Positions 1 to 9,715 of a stretch of DNA of 50,520 nucleotides are shown piece after piece. Below the pieces are notes generated by a model. It saw nothing but the letters and a program-made list of their open reading frames with translations. It was not told where the DNA came from and did no database searches. The DNA is from Opitutia bacterium. Lineage in GTDB: Bacteria; Verrucomicrobiota; Verrucomicrobiia; Opitutales; Opitutaceae. Within the stretch, counting starts at the first letter, position 1, and each line of letters begins with the position of its first letter. The translations under genes were made by a program, and so were the position numbers. The DNA lies in the NCBI GenBank assembly GCA_947449835.1, contig CANFSZ010000014.1:1-50520 (forward strand), in the 5' to 3' direction.

Positions 1-324
1 GGATTTACGTAGCGGCATCGCCGTCGCGTAATATTGCGGGAGGCCGGGAATGATGCCTTCGACGGATTTGCCGAAGGGCAAAATGTTTTTCTCGGGGCGG
101 CGGCAGCCGGCGAGCCCGAGTCCGCCCAAAGCGAACGAGGCCGCCATGAGCTTCATGAAGTGGCGGCGATCGACGCCGTCCAAATTCGAGGCGCCTTCGG
201 GGAACTCGCGGGCGAGCTGCTGCTTGAAGCCGGGCGTAGCCGCGAGTTCGTCGAGGCTCCGCCAGTATTGGGGGCCGGTCAGAGCGCGTTCGGACGGAGC
301 GGGATGGTCAAATATGCGTTTCAT
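1..324 (-). CDS. actB: ActB, alternative complex III Fe-S/molybdopterin-like subunit (N-terminus only)
   Basis: The first 108 residues are present; the gene runs off the left edge. The product should be the large iron-sulfur subunit of alternative complex III, a quinol-oxidising respiratory complex. The visible part starts MKRIFDHP, contains a typical WRSLDEL segment, and then has a twin-arginine-like signal around residues 52-74 ([11 protein letters not shown]), a hydrophobic stretch, and an LAGC lipobox-like end. This layout is characteristic of the TAT-variant-translocated ActB family. Its ATG overlaps the stop codon of the upstream actA gene (ATGA), so the two are translationally coupled. 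The cofactor-binding domains lie outside the window, so the assignment rests on the N-terminus and on the neighbour. Confidence 0.8.
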   Translation of the reverse strand, partial: MKRIFDHPAPSERALTGPQYWRSLDELAATPGFKQQLAREFPEGASNLDGVDRRHFMKLMAASFALGGLGLAGCRRPEKNILPFGKSVEGIIPGLPQYYATAMPLRKS

Positions 325-974
325 CGGTGACAGCCAGAGCAGCTCTGGGGCGGTTTGATGTTCCAATTATGAACGAACTTCAGACCGGCCTCGACGCCGG
401 ATTTGGCGGCGATGGTGGGTGAATTGAGATTATAAACATCTTTCGGATCGCGCACCCGGGTCTCGGGGTTGCGGTGGCACTCGAGACAGAAACCCATGCT
501 CAGCGATTGCTGGTGGGAGACGACGTCCATCTCGTTGATCTTGCCGTGGCATTCCACGCAGCTGACGCCGCGGTTCACGTGGGCGGAGTGGTTAAAATAA
601 GCGTAGTCGGGGGTCTTGTGAATCCAGACCCACGGCACCGATTCGCCGGTGGCGTAGCTCTCGCGGACGGGGGCGAGGAGCGGGCTGTTGGTCTTAATGA
701 TGCTGTGGCAATTCATGCACGTCTGCGAGGTCGGCACATTGGAATGAGCGGACTTATCGACGTTGCTATGGCAATAGCGGCAATCCATACCCAGCTCGGT
801 GACGTGTTTAGCGTGGCTAAACGGCACGGGCTGGACCGGCGCGTAGCCGATACGGGTATACTTGGGCGTCATGTAATAGGTGACGCCCGCGGTCGCGATC
901 CCGGCGAGCACCACCAAGTAAATGATGATTTGCAGCGGGAGCTTGTTGGCGGATTTAGGGAAAATATTCGACAT
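321..974 (-). CDS. actA: ActA, pentahaem cytochrome c subunit of alternative complex III
   Basis: This 217-residue protein has an N-terminal membrane anchor (about residues 13-33) followed by a periplasmic domain with five CxxCH haem c sites, at about residues 65, 86, 139, 163 and 212. Size, single anchor and five haems match ActA, which passes electrons from the quinol-oxidising core of alternative complex III to downstream acceptors. The FSHAKHV segment supplies a likely distal haem ligand, as in cytochrome c7-type folds. The gene is the first visible one of the act operon and overlaps actB by four bases. Further act genes would lie to the left of the window. Confidence 0.9.
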   Translation of the reverse strand: MSNIFPKSANKLPLQIIIYLVVLAGIATAGVTYYMTPKYTRIGYAPVQPVPFSHAKHVTELGMDCRYCHSNVDKSAHSNVPTSQTCMNCHSIIKTNSPLLAPVRESYATGESVPWVWIHKTPDYAYFNHSAHVNRGVSCVECHGKINEMDVVSHQQSLSMGFCLECHRNPETRVRDPKDVYNLNSPTIAAKSGVEAGLKFVHNWNIKPPQSCSGCHR

Positions 975-1428
975 GGGCCAAAAATCTCAGAGCGAAGATA
1001 CGGATTAGAGTGAATCAACGCGGCTCGTTACGCCGTTGGCTTTGGAACCGGGTTGAAAACAGGGCCCCAACCAGAAATCCAACCACCGTCGCGGGTAACG
1101 CAGCGAAATCCGAGTCCGGCAGAATGGCCGGACCAGAGAAGGTGTCGCGTGGTGGGTTGAGTCACAGGAAGAGCTTGTTGTGAAATCAGTATCGCCGACG
1201 AAGGAAGGCGGCGCGGTTTGCGATGTAAACCAAAAATTCCCAACCGTATTTTTTTAGAGGCAAAATAAGCAAGAGCACCCGATGGGCGTGGTTTAGCTTA
1301 TCACGCATGTTTTGTCCGCCGCGGCCGTGGTTGCGGGCGAATACACCTTTGTTCGATCTTTCCCCCACCCCACGCGCGGGACCTCAATTCAGGCCAGACT
1401 GGCCCATTTCAGAACGGTTCAGGCCCGA
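975..1428. other. Intergenic region upstream of actA
   Basis: About 450 bases separate the 3' end of the ABC ATPase gene from actA. I see no convincing gene. A short inverted repeat, GGCCAGACTGGCC, sits at 1392-1404 just past the ATPase gene, without a clear T-run, so it is at best a weak terminator candidate. The region should hold the actA promoter, but no good -35/-10 pair stands out. Minus-strand open frames of 60-71 codons lack family resemblance and were not called. Confidence 0.5.
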
Positions 1429-2115
1429 TCAAACAAAGAGACCATCGCGCATGGGGCGAGTCAGGTCGCAGCGTTGCGCAATCTCGGGATTATGCGTCAC
1501 GAGCACGACAGCTTGGCCGTTTTCCTTGGCGAGCCGAGTCAACAAATCAAACACGAGCGCCGAATTTTTCACGTCGAGATTTCCCGTGGGTTCGTCGGCC
1601 AAAATGATTGAAGGCTGATTCGCGAGGGCGCGGGCGACGGCGACACGTTGCTGTTCACCGCCGGAAAGCTGCGTACCCAAGCGATGGGTTTTCTCGCCGA
1701 GCCCGACGGAGGCCAACAGGCTGTGCGCGCGGTCCGTCATCTCGGGGAGGCTGAGGCGACCGAGTTTGCGCATGGGCATCATGACGTTTTCCAAGGCCGT
1801 GAACTCGAGCATCAAAAAGTGAAACTGAAACACGAAGCCGATGTGTTCACCGCGAGCGGCGGTGCGGGCAAGGTCATCGGTGTTGGACATCTTGCGGCCG
1901 TTAATCTCGATTTCGCCACCATCGGGTTGGTCGAGCAGGCCGAGCAGATAAAGCAGCGTGGATTTACCGCAACCCGAAGGGCCGACGATGGCGTAGACCT
2001 GACCACGGCGCGCTTCAAAAGAGACGCCTTTGAGCACGTGCACGCGGGCGTCATCTTGGCCCAAATAACGGTGCAGGTTATCGCAGCGTAGCGCAAAATT
2101 AGCAGAATCGGCCAT
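1429..2115 (-). CDS. ABC transporter ATP-binding protein, LolD/MacB type
   Basis: A 228-residue ATPase of the LolD/MacB/FtsE class. It shows Walker A GPSGCGKST at about residues 45-53, the signature LSGGEQQR at about 150-157, Walker B IILADEPTGN at about 170-179, and a switch histidine in VTHN. The segment EFTALENVMMP after the Q-loop is typical of LolD-like proteins. It lies 15 bases downstream of the permease gene and closes a four-gene operon with TolC-like, HlyD-like and permease genes. It would power a mechanotransmission-type exporter moving a lipid, peptide or drug from the periplasm outward. The substrate cannot be read from the sequence. Confidence 0.9.
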   Translation of the reverse strand: MADSANFALRCDNLHRYLGQDDARVHVLKGVSFEARRGQVYAIVGPSGCGKSTLLYLLGLLDQPDGGEIEINGRKMSNTDDLARTAARGEHIGFVFQFHFLMLEFTALENVMMPMRKLGRLSLPEMTDRAHSLLASVGLGEKTHRLGTQLSGGEQQRVAVARALANQPSIILADEPTGNLDVKNSALVFDLLTRLAKENGQAVVLVTHNPEIAQRCDLTRPMRDGLFV

Positions 2116-2130
2116 GGGATAAGGCGTAGG

Positions 2131-3372
2131 TTATTGGGCGGTGCCGCGGACGATATCGCCGGGCTCAAGTCGGGCCGCCCGGCGCGCTGGGATCAAGCTG
2201 GCGATCATCACCATGAGAGCCGCCGTCGCGATGGCTTCGACGTAGTGCCAGATGTTCCAAGACACGACGAAGGTTTCCGTTTTGAAAATACCGCTGATCG
2301 GCAACGGCATATAAGAAACTCCTAAAGTCGAAAGCGCCCCGACGACACAGCCTAAAAACGCGCCAATCGCCAACACGATGCCGGCTTGCCAGAGGAAAAT
2401 CTGCGTGATGTCGCGGCGCTCGTAGCCCATCGAACGCAGAATCGCGATGTCCTTGGTCTTCTCGAGGACGATCATCGCGAGCGTGTTGAACATCGCCAAA
2501 CCAGCGATCAACGTAAACACCGAGACCGTGATGGCGGAAGAAATCCGGAGCGCGCGGAAGGTCGAGAGCCAGGATTTTTCGCGTTCCTGCCAAGGCTTCG
2601 CTGAGTGTTTTAAGACATCCTGAATCTGAATGGAATTTTGCGGGGCCCGATCTTTCTCGAACAAATTAACCTGCACAAACGAGACGCCGCTGGGTTTTTG
2701 TAGCAGCGAGCGCGCCTCGCTCAGATGCACGTAGACGCGCAATTTATCGATATCGGCCACGCCGGTTTCATAAATCGCACTCACCGTGAAGCGCATACGC
2801 TGACCCTGCGCTTCAAGAATGAAGGAGCTGCCCGTAGAAAGCTGCAAACGATCGGCCAACACCCGACCCATGAGCGCGCCGGTGGGTTGTTCGCGAAACG
2901 TCGCGACATCACCTTGCACAATTTGGCGTCCGAGATCGGAGACTTTCAGGTGTTCTTCCAGCGAAATGCCGAAAACTTGGGCCGACTCGTTCTTGAAATC
3001 GGCGCGGACCAAGACCGATCCACGTAAGACCGGCGCGGCGCCCGAGACATTGGAAAAATCTTTGAGTGCGTTGATGATGAGTTTGGGCTCCTCGACGCCT
3101 TCGATGTATTTGAGGCCTTGGCGTTGGCTGATCTGAAAATCGGAGCCGCCACCGGCCGTCATTTGGCGGAGCGTGTCTTGGATTTTGTCCTCAATACGCA
3201 TCGCGCCGTCGGTGCCGAGGATGGTCTTGATGAAAAATTCCTCAAAGCCGCTCGTCGTAGCCTGCGTGAGCACGAACAAGCCCACGCCGAGCACGGTGCA
3301 GGAGAGGCTCATGAGCATGGCGCGTTTCTTCGCCGTGAGAAAACGCAGAGCGATGCGGAGGTTGGGCGACAT
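2131..3372 (-). CDS. ABC transporter permease, MacB/LolE-like (FtsX domain)
   Basis: About 413 residues with one transmembrane helix near the N-terminus (about 18-40), a large periplasmic domain (about 45-275) and three C-terminal helices. This is the type VII ABC (MacB/LolCE) architecture. The cytoplasmic loop ILRSMGYERRDI matches the conserved coupling region of FtsX-family permeases. I take the ATG at 3372 as start instead of the in-frame TTG one codon earlier. The gene lies between the HlyD-like adaptor and its ATPase on the same strand. As a separate permease and ATPase pair it resembles LolCDE and YknYZ more than fused MacB. Confidence 0.87.
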   Translation of the reverse strand: MSPNLRIALRFLTAKKRAMLMSLSCTVLGVGLFVLTQATTSGFEEFFIKTILGTDGAMRIEDKIQDTLRQMTAGGGSDFQISQRQGLKYIEGVEEPKLIINALKDFSNVSGAAPVLRGSVLVRADFKNESAQVFGISLEEHLKVSDLGRQIVQGDVATFREQPTGALMGRVLADRLQLSTGSSFILEAQGQRMRFTVSAIYETGVADIDKLRVYVHLSEARSLLQKPSGVSFVQVNLFEKDRAPQNSIQIQDVLKHSAKPWQEREKSWLSTFRALRISSAITVSVFTLIAGLAMFNTLAMIVLEKTKDIAILRSMGYERRDITQIFLWQAGIVLAIGAFLGCVVGALSTLGVSYMPLPISGIFKTETFVVSWNIWHYVEAIATAALMVMIASLIPARRAARLEPGDIVRGTAQ

Positions 3373-3410
3373 CAAAACAAGAAATTACGGAGCAACTGAG
3401 TCAGAGTCGG

Positions 3411-4550
3411 TTATTTCACGACCTCGGTGTTCACGCGGTCGCCTTCCCGGTATTTGTCGATGTCGTCCACGATTACAATTTCACCGGCTTTGAGGCCTTT
3501 GATGACTTCGACAATGTTGAGGCTGACGTAACCGAGTTCCACTTTGCGACGTTTCACGCGGCCGTCTTCGACGACGTAAATACCGTTACCAAAAACCGCG
3601 CGGCGCGGCACGAGGGCTTCGGCATCGCGTTCGCCCACCACAATGCTGGCTTCGCCGGTAAGACCGGGTACGAGCAGTTCGTTACGGCCTTTGACGTTAA
3701 CATCGAGGTGCACGATATAGCGCTGCGTCTCGGCTTCGGCGGTCGGCATGATTTTAGACGTCTTGGCTTCGTAAATGTCTTCTTCATGACCAAGGAAACG
3801 CACGATGGCGTTTTGGCCGAGCGCGATGCCTGCAAAGTTTTCCTGACTGATCTTGGCTTCGACGACGCGGTTGATCGTGATCAACGTCGCCAAGGACGTG
3901 TTGGCGTTGATCAGTGCGCCAGGATGGACAAACACGGCAGAAACGACGCCGTCGAACTGCGCCTTGATCGTCATTTTCTCGACTATACGGCGTTTCACTT
4001 TGAGCGCGTTGATGTAACTGCTCAATGAGGCTTGGCTAGTGATCTTGTCGTTTTCGACGCGGATCTCGATGGCCTTGTATGCGCGTCGCTGTTTGACGAT
4101 GTCGGCCTCAGAGACGCTGCCTAATTTGTACATGCGCTCGTATTGATCGAGGGCCTCACGGGCGGTTTGACGTTCTAGCTCGATCAAAGAACCGACTTCG
4201 ATGCGACGTTTCAGGGCGTCCTGTTCGCTTTCGATATTCTCGATGTCGATTTGGGTATCGGTGATCTCGATGCGGCACAACACATCGCCTTTTTTCACCT
4301 GCTTGCCTGGGTCGAGGTTGAAATCTTTCTCGATAATGCGACCAGCGATTTCACTGACGAGCGGTTGTTCATATTCCGCGCGGATCACGACCGTACCGGG
4401 CACGGAATTGACGGCGCGACCTTTGGCGACCACGGCGACCTTGGCCGTCGCCCGCGACATGAGGACAAAATACCCGCCCAAGCCGAGCACGACGAGCAGG
4501 AGCAACCCAAGTTTCAGGCCTAAATAGGAACGATCAGTTTTAGTGGACAT
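3411..4550 (-). CDS. HlyD/MacA-family periplasmic adaptor (membrane fusion protein)
   Basis: A 379-residue adaptor. It has an N-terminal anchor (about residues 12-30), a first lipoyl half with VIRAEYEQPLVSEIAGRI, a helical hairpin (about 100-190, rich in charged heptads), the second lipoyl half FDGVVSAVFVHPGALI, then beta-barrel and membrane-proximal domains. Such proteins bridge an inner-membrane transporter to a TolC channel. Its ATG lies 11 bases inside the end of the TolC-like gene, and the permease follows after 38 bases. The C-terminal VVDDIDKYREGDRV is typical of the membrane-proximal domain. Confidence 0.88.
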   Translation of the reverse strand: MSTKTDRSYLGLKLGLLLLVVLGLGGYFVLMSRATAKVAVVAKGRAVNSVPGTVVIRAEYEQPLVSEIAGRIIEKDFNLDPGKQVKKGDVLCRIEITDTQIDIENIESEQDALKRRIEVGSLIELERQTAREALDQYERMYKLGSVSEADIVKQRRAYKAIEIRVENDKITSQASLSSYINALKVKRRIVEKMTIKAQFDGVVSAVFVHPGALINANTSLATLITINRVVEAKISQENFAGIALGQNAIVRFLGHEEDIYEAKTSKIMPTAEAETQRYIVHLDVNVKGRNELLVPGLTGEASIVVGERDAEALVPRRAVFGNGIYVVEDGRVKRRKVELGYVSLNIVEVIKGLKAGEIVIVDDIDKYREGDRVNTEVVK

Positions 4551-5964
4551 AACGGGCGGGAAGTTGATTCAGAACAGGGTCGACGCCAACAAGGGAAACC
4601 AGTTCGCACCAGCGGCTCATCAGCTCAATCCGAGCCGAGACCACCGCCGCGTCCTGGGCGTAAAGTTGCATGAGGCTGGTGGTGACGGCATCTTCCGTCA
4701 CGCTCCCGCGCTTAAATTCGTCCCGCACGCGGTCCACATTCCCCACATAACCGAGGCGAGCAGTTTCGGTCATTTCCAACGTTTGCGCCGTAAAACTGAT
4801 AAATTGGACGGTGGTTTCAACCTGATCGGCGACCTGGGCGGTGAGGTTTTTCTGCTGCTGCTCGAGCAATCGTTTGCCCGCGAGCACGCTGCGTTTGGCG
4901 GCGCGCGTGGCGAAACCGTCGAAAATCGTCCACGAGCCCCCGATCGAGGCCGAGGTGGAAAACGCCGCTTGTTGCGTGATCGTCGTAGCCGTCACCGTTT
5001 GGCTGTTGTACTTGGAGGCATTGACCGAAATCGCAAAGCGCGGCAGCAACCGCGTGCTCGTGTTTTTGTAAGTCAGGTCAGTTTCTTTCAGGCGAAGGGC
5101 GTTGACCTGGCCTTGAAACGTTATCTCCACACCGTCGCGTTTGAAAAGAGCCGCCAACGTAGCCGGCGCATCCGGTGCAGCGGACCACTTCGGCACTTCG
5201 AGCGGAATGGCCGCCTCATTGATCGATTCGACTCCGGCGAGGCGCGCGAGCCGCCGTAACGACGAAGCATACAGCGTCTCGGAGCGCGCCATAGCCAAAC
5301 GCGCAGTCGCATAACCAGCCCGCGGTACGATCAACTCGGCCGGAGCCATACTGCCCGTCCGCAAACGCTCCTCGTCCAAAGCCAGCAAACGCGCGGTCTG
5401 GTTCAGACTGAAACGCTGGTTGCGCAAACTCACTTTTTGGAAAATTAAGCCCATGTATTGTCCCCGAATCGTGGCCGCGAGCCCCGCGTAAGCCTCGGCG
5501 TAATTTTTCTCGGCGATCTTGATTCCGATATCGGCGATTTTGATCTGATTGGTGACCTGATACCACGTGAATAGATTCTGAGAGAGCGAAAGTCCGTAAT
5601 ATGGACCATGCGCCATATCTTGATTGGTAGTAGGCTGTCCCGGGCGAAAACCACCGGTGGGCTCCGGAATATCCGTCGTGATCCGGCTCCAAGCATAAGA
5701 TGCACTGGAGCTCAAATTGGGTAAACGCTGCGCAGCCGTGCCAGTCCGAGAATACTCCGCCTGCGCGATATTAATTTCGTTGGCCACCATTTGCGGCGAT
5801 TGCCGCAGCGCCGAACTCAGAATCACCTTCAGGTCAGGCAAAAAATCCTCCGGCAAGGTTCCTTCCACTACTGGGACAACAGATTGCGCCCGACAAAATC
5901 CTGCCAGAAAAAGAGTTAGAATAATTGTAAATCGTTTTGGAAACGTCTTAGCCGAAAAAATCAT
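4540..5964 (-). CDS. TolC-family outer-membrane efflux protein
   Basis: The frame stays open further upstream, but I choose the ATG at 5964. It gives a 474-residue protein with a proper signal peptide (MIFSAKTFPKRFTIILTLFL, then a cleavage site near FCRAQS). The body shows the duplicated TolC layout: long helices alternating with strands, such as SASYAWSR and LSLSQNLFTWYQV in the first half and GGSWTIFDGFATRAA in the second. It would form the outer-membrane channel for the exporter encoded just downstream. It is the first gene of the operon; its promoter must lie in the 191-base gap shared with the divergent methyltransferase-GT2 gene. Confidence 0.87.
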   Translation of the reverse strand: MIFSAKTFPKRFTIILTLFLAGFCRAQSVVPVVEGTLPEDFLPDLKVILSSALRQSPQMVANEINIAQAEYSRTGTAAQRLPNLSSSASYAWSRITTDIPEPTGGFRPGQPTTNQDMAHGPYYGLSLSQNLFTWYQVTNQIKIADIGIKIAEKNYAEAYAGLAATIRGQYMGLIFQKVSLRNQRFSLNQTARLLALDEERLRTGSMAPAELIVPRAGYATARLAMARSETLYASSLRRLARLAGVESINEAAIPLEVPKWSAAPDAPATLAALFKRDGVEITFQGQVNALRLKETDLTYKNTSTRLLPRFAISVNASKYNSQTVTATTITQQAAFSTSASIGGSWTIFDGFATRAAKRSVLAGKRLLEQQQKNLTAQVADQVETTVQFISFTAQTLEMTETARLGYVGNVDRVRDEFKRGSVTEDAVTTSLMQLYAQDAAVVSARIELMSRWCELVSLVGVDPVLNQLPARYVH

Positions 5965-6028
5965 AGAAAATAGACTTAAAGATGTAGTGAGAATCGCTAT
6001 AAAAACGCCCCTGTTGGCAACCACGAAA

Positions 6029-6042
6029 ACCCAGCGTGCTGG
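6029..6042. promoter_or_regulatory. Perfect palindrome in the tolC / MT-GT2 divergent gap
   Basis: CCCAGCGTGCTGGG is a 6-bp inverted repeat with a 2-base centre, in the middle of the 191-base gap between two divergent operons. It could be an operator for a dimeric regulator. No regulator gene is adjacent, so this is only a candidate site. Confidence 0.3.
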
Positions 6043-6155
6043 GATGAGCGATTTAATTTCGTGCAAATAATTTGAGTCAATTTGAATTTGCCGATTCTTA
6101 TGCTGCTGTCTTGCCCGCCGTAATTTAAAAAGCTGACCTTTGCTGAAACGAGCCG

Positions 6156-7589
6156 ATGCCCAAAGTTCCCCCAACTTTAAATAACACCTCCGCCGATCCA
6201 TGGGCCAAACTGCGCACGCACTTCGACCAAACCAAAGCGCCCGGTTATCTGGCCCGAGGTTATCGGCACCTACTCGCGCATTATTATCGGTTGGTGATTC
6301 CCGCTCAGGCCCGCGTACTCGAAATCGGCTGCGGCGACGGCGAGCTCTTGACGCAGTTACCCAACCGACGTGTCACCGGCGTCGATCTTTCGCCCCAACA
6401 AATCGCGCGGGCGCAATCTCGCCTCCCCCAAGCCACCTTCCACGTTCAAGCCGGAGAAAAACTCGATCTTCCCGGCAAGTTTGACGCTGTTATCCTCTCC
6501 GAAACGCTCAACCACGCCATCGACGCGCAAGCCATCCTCGAACGCGTCAACACGGTCTCCACCCCGGAAACCCGGCTCATCGTCAACTACCACTCCAACC
6601 TCTGGAGCCCGCTCTTCACCCTCGCCCGCTGGCTCGGCCTCCGCGCCCCCGCGCCGCAATCCAATTGGCTCGCCACGGCCGACGTCAAAAACCTCCTCAC
6701 CCTCGCCGACTGGGAGGTCGTCCGGACGGAACACCATATCCTCGTACCGCTCCACCTCGGCGGCATCGGTCCTTGGACCAACCGCATGTTGGCGCCGCTC
6801 CTCCCCTTCTTTTGCATCACGGTCTTCATCGTCGCCCGCCCGCGCCGACGCCCAACCGAAACGCAGCCCACCCTCTCCGTTTCCGTCATCATTCCCGCCC
6901 GCAACGAAGCCGGCAACATCACCGCCACTGTCGCGCGCACGCCACAGATGGGGGCCTGGACCGAGCTCATCTTTGTCGAAGGCCACTCCCGCGACGACAC
7001 GTGGGCCCAGATCCAACACGTCGCCGCTGCGCACCCCGAGCTCCGCATTAAAACACTCCGCCAAACCGGCCGCGGCAAAGGCGACGCCGTCCGCGCCGGT
7101 TTCGCCGCCGCCAGCGGTGACATCTTGATGATCCTCGACGCCGATCTGACAATGCCCCCGGAGGAACTCCCGAAATTTTATCACGTCATCGCCTCCGGCC
7201 GCGCCGAGTTCGCCAATGGCGTGCGACTCGTCTACCCGATGGACGAGCGCGGAATGCAGTTCCTCAATCTTTGCGCTAACAAAGCCTTCGGCCTCATCTT
7301 CACCTGGCTCATCGGCCAACCCGTCAAAGACACGCTCTGCGGCACCAAAGTCCTGCGCCGCGCCCACTACGAAAACATCGCGGCCAACCGCGCCTATTTC
7401 GGCGATTTTGACCCCTTCGGCGATTTCGACCTGCTCTTCGGCGCCGCCAAGCAAAACCTCAAAATCGCCGACATCCCCATCCGATATCGGGAACGCACCT
7501 ACGGCGAAACCAATATCCAACGCTGGCGCCACGGTTGGCTGCTGCTGCGCATGGTGATCTTCGCCGCGCGCAAACTCAAATTCGTGTGA
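6156..7589 (+). CDS. Bifunctional SAM methyltransferase / GT2 glycosyltransferase fusion
   Basis: A 477-residue two-domain protein. Residues about 15-200 form a class I SAM-dependent methyltransferase: motif I VLEIGCGDGELL, then VTGVDLSPQQIA, and FDAVILSETLNH as the post-motif. Residues about 243-477 form a GT2 glycosyltransferase of the DPM1/DolP-mannosyltransferase type, with SVIIPARNEAGNI, FVEGHSRDDTW and the metal-binding ILDADLTMPPEEL. The fusion suggests that a sugar, or a polyprenyl-linked glycan, is methylated and transferred by one polypeptide. The next gene overlaps it by GTGA and encodes a GT-C-like membrane protein, a natural partner for a DPM1-type enzyme that makes polyprenyl-phosphate sugars. 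The acceptor is unknown. Confidence 0.85.
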   Translation: MPKVPPTLNNTSADPWAKLRTHFDQTKAPGYLARGYRHLLAHYYRLVIPAQARVLEIGCGDGELLTQLPNRRVTGVDLSPQQIARAQSRLPQATFHVQAGEKLDLPGKFDAVILSETLNHAIDAQAILERVNTVSTPETRLIVNYHSNLWSPLFTLARWLGLRAPAPQSNWLATADVKNLLTLADWEVVRTEHHILVPLHLGGIGPWTNRMLAPLLPFFCITVFIVARPRRRPTETQPTLSVSVIIPARNEAGNITATVARTPQMGAWTELIFVEGHSRDDTWAQIQHVAAAHPELRIKTLRQTGRGKGDAVRAGFAAASGDILMILDADLTMPPEELPKFYHVIASGRAEFANGVRLVYPMDERGMQFLNLCANKAFGLIFTWLIGQPVKDTLCGTKVLRRAHYENIAANRAYFGDFDPFGDFDLLFGAAKQNLKIADIPIRYRERTYGETNIQRWRHGWLLLRMVIFAARKLKFV

Positions 7590-9715
7590 CGCCCGTTTCG
7601 CCACCATCGCCGGCCGCGCGCGGGAATCGCCGCGCCGAAGCCGCCCGCCTGCTGCTTCTAGCCACCGTCGCCACGTGGCTGCTCCATCCCTTCGCCACCG
7701 CGCGCCAGATCGGCGCCGGCGACGCGCTCTGGTACGCCAACATGCTCGCGGATTTCGTGACGCAACTGCGCGCGGGCGTGTTTCCCATTTTCGTCGGCCA
7801 AACCGACTACGCCTTCAACGGCGCGGTTTATCCGCTACGCGTCGCGCCGTTTTATCAGCATCTCGCCGGCGTGCTCGATTTATTGACCGGCCGCCAACTC
7901 GGCATCTTCGCCCTCCAGCATCTCTGCGTTTTAGTCGTGGGTTACGCCGGTATTTTTTCCAGCTACTTCGCACTCAACCAACTCGCCCCGGGCCAGCGCT
8001 GGAGCGCCGCGGGGTTGGCGATTTTGTACCTGAGTTGCCCGGGGTTGTTGGGCACGATTTACACGCAGGATTTGTACATGACGTGGATGACGATCCCGTT
8101 TGTGCCTTGGGTCGTTTACGGCCTCGCCCGGCCCTTTAGTGCAGATGCGCTCAAAACCCAAATCATCCTCGGCGCCGCCCTCGCCGCGTTGTGGTGGGCG
8201 CACGCGCCGATCGCGTTGTGGCTCACGTTAATCGCCGTCGCCGCGCAGGGCCTGCGCCTTGTGGCGCTGCATCGCACGCGGGCGCATGTCGGCCGGGCTT
8301 TTGGGGGCGGGGTGACGTTCGCGCTGTTGGCGCATTATCCGTTTGTATCGCTCGCGAGCCTACAAACCGGCGCAGCGCCCGCCACCGATATTTTGCCGCG
8401 GGCGCACTTGATCGCGGAACACGTACGCAACGTTTTTCCCGGCGTGGTACTCCCGCTCTCGACTCACGCCCGCGCCTTGAGCGACCTGCAACTCGGCTAC
8501 GCGCTTGGGCTGGTGCTCGCCATCGCGACCGGCCTCGCTTTGAAAACACGCCGCGCCCACCTGCTGGCGCTCACGTTGCCCGGGGTCGGATTGTTGCTCC
8601 TGATCTTGCCCGTGCCCGGCAACGCCTGGATTTGGGATCATCTACCCGAGACGCTCAAGCGCCTCACGTACTATTGGCCGATGCAGCGGTTTTATCTCAT
8701 CATCGCGGCCCTCGCCGCCGGCGCCGGTATATCGGCCCTCGCCGCTGGCATGGAGTTGAAGGCAAACGCCGCGCGCCACCTGCGGGTCTTACTCGTGATC
8801 GCCTGCGGTTGGAGCCTCTGGGAATCGCGCCAATACGTCGCCGCCGGTCGCGAACGCACCGCATCCGCCGAGATCACCGCGCAGAATCTGAGACCCGAGA
8901 ATCGGCCCACGATGAACCACACCTACGGCCTGTTTCCGGCCTTGCCCGCGTATTTTTCGCACGGCGTAATGGACCCACGCGCCGAGGCCCGCCTGCTCGA
9001 TCACGCGACGCTGGCCGTGCTTCCGCCACCCGCGCCATCGCCAACGGAACCCGCGCTCACGCCGTTGCGCGGCACCGTGGACGCGAATCCCGGCGTGTTG
9101 CTACTGAGCCCGTCGCTCACGCTGCAGCCCGGACGGCGTTATACGCTGGAATTTGTTTTCGCGCCCAAATCCTACGTCGGCATTCTGCAGCTGAGCGGCC
9201 GCACGTTTTTCCGCGAATACGCGCTCCCTCACTCCGGTGAAGCCCTCGCCTTTGGTAGCGAAGCGCCCCACAACCCCACGCTCCAGCTCTGGACCACCGC
9301 GTCGGAGCCAGAAACGATCACCCTGCGCTTCATCCCGACCGACGGCACGGCGCCTCAAACGTTTGCCGCGTTCGCCGCGATTCGGCTGCGCGAGATCAAC
9401 GACGCGACCGCCACCGTAAACGTGACCGCGCAACTCCCCTTCCGCGCTACGGTCCACGCCACCCAACCCGCTTGGCTCGAAACCCCGCGCATGTACCAAG
9501 CCGGTTACCAAGCCACCGTCGACGGCCGCGCCGCCACGACAAAAAAATCTCCGCAAGGCCTGGCGATGATCGAACTCCCGTACGGCGCGCAGACGATCAC
9601 GTTGACCTACCAAGCACCGCTTTTGCTGCGCCTCAGCTACACCATGTCCCTTCTGCTATGGCTGTTGGCTTGTTTTTTAATCGTTCGCCTTCGGCGCCGT
9701 CCTTCAGCCGCTTAA
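7586..9715 (+). CDS. Large polytopic membrane protein, putative GT-C/YfhO-like glycosyltransferase
   Basis: I take the GTG at 7586, which overlaps the previous stop as GTGA, giving 709 residues. The first 420 or so residues carry many transmembrane helices. The GDALWY segment after the first helix resembles the acidic first-loop motif of GT-C enzymes, which use polyprenyl-phosphate sugars. A C-terminal soluble portion of about 250 residues looks beta-rich (for example RRYTLEFVFAPKSYVGIL) and is followed by a last helix and a basic tail. Translational coupling to a DPM1-like GT2 supports a role in transferring a sugar from polyprenyl phosphate outside the inner membrane. The family assignment is by layout only. 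Confidence 0.65.
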   Translation: MTPVSPPSPAARGNRRAEAARLLLLATVATWLLHPFATARQIGAGDALWYANMLADFVTQLRAGVFPIFVGQTDYAFNGAVYPLRVAPFYQHLAGVLDLLTGRQLGIFALQHLCVLVVGYAGIFSSYFALNQLAPGQRWSAAGLAILYLSCPGLLGTIYTQDLYMTWMTIPFVPWVVYGLARPFSADALKTQIILGAALAALWWAHAPIALWLTLIAVAAQGLRLVALHRTRAHVGRAFGGGVTFALLAHYPFVSLASLQTGAAPATDILPRAHLIAEHVRNVFPGVVLPLSTHARALSDLQLGYALGLVLAIATGLALKTRRAHLLALTLPGVGLLLLILPVPGNAWIWDHLPETLKRLTYYWPMQRFYLIIAALAAGAGISALAAGMELKANAARHLRVLLVIACGWSLWESRQYVAAGRERTASAEITAQNLRPENRPTMNHTYGLFPALPAYFSHGVMDPRAEARLLDHATLAVLPPPAPSPTEPALTPLRGTVDANPGVLLLSPSLTLQPGRRYTLEFVFAPKSYVGILQLSGRTFFREYALPHSGEALAFGSEAPHNPTLQLWTTASEPETITLRFIPTDGTAPQTFAAFAAIRLREINDATATVNVTAQLPFRATVHATQPAWLETPRMYQAGYQATVDGRAATTKKSPQGLAMIELPYGAQTITLTYQAPLLLRLSYTMSLLLWLLACFLIVRLRRRPSAA

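Noticed and set aside
1028..1368. Small minus-strand open frames in the actA upstream gap
   Set aside because: Their sequences lack a recognisable family, ribosome-binding support or conserved features; best treated as non-coding.
6357..7607. A 416-codon open frame on the minus strand opposite the methyltransferase-GT2 gene
   Set aside because: It is the antisense shadow of a GC-rich gene; the plus strand has clear SAM and GT2 motifs, while this frame has low-complexity Asp/Glu/Gly-rich sequence and no family resemblance.
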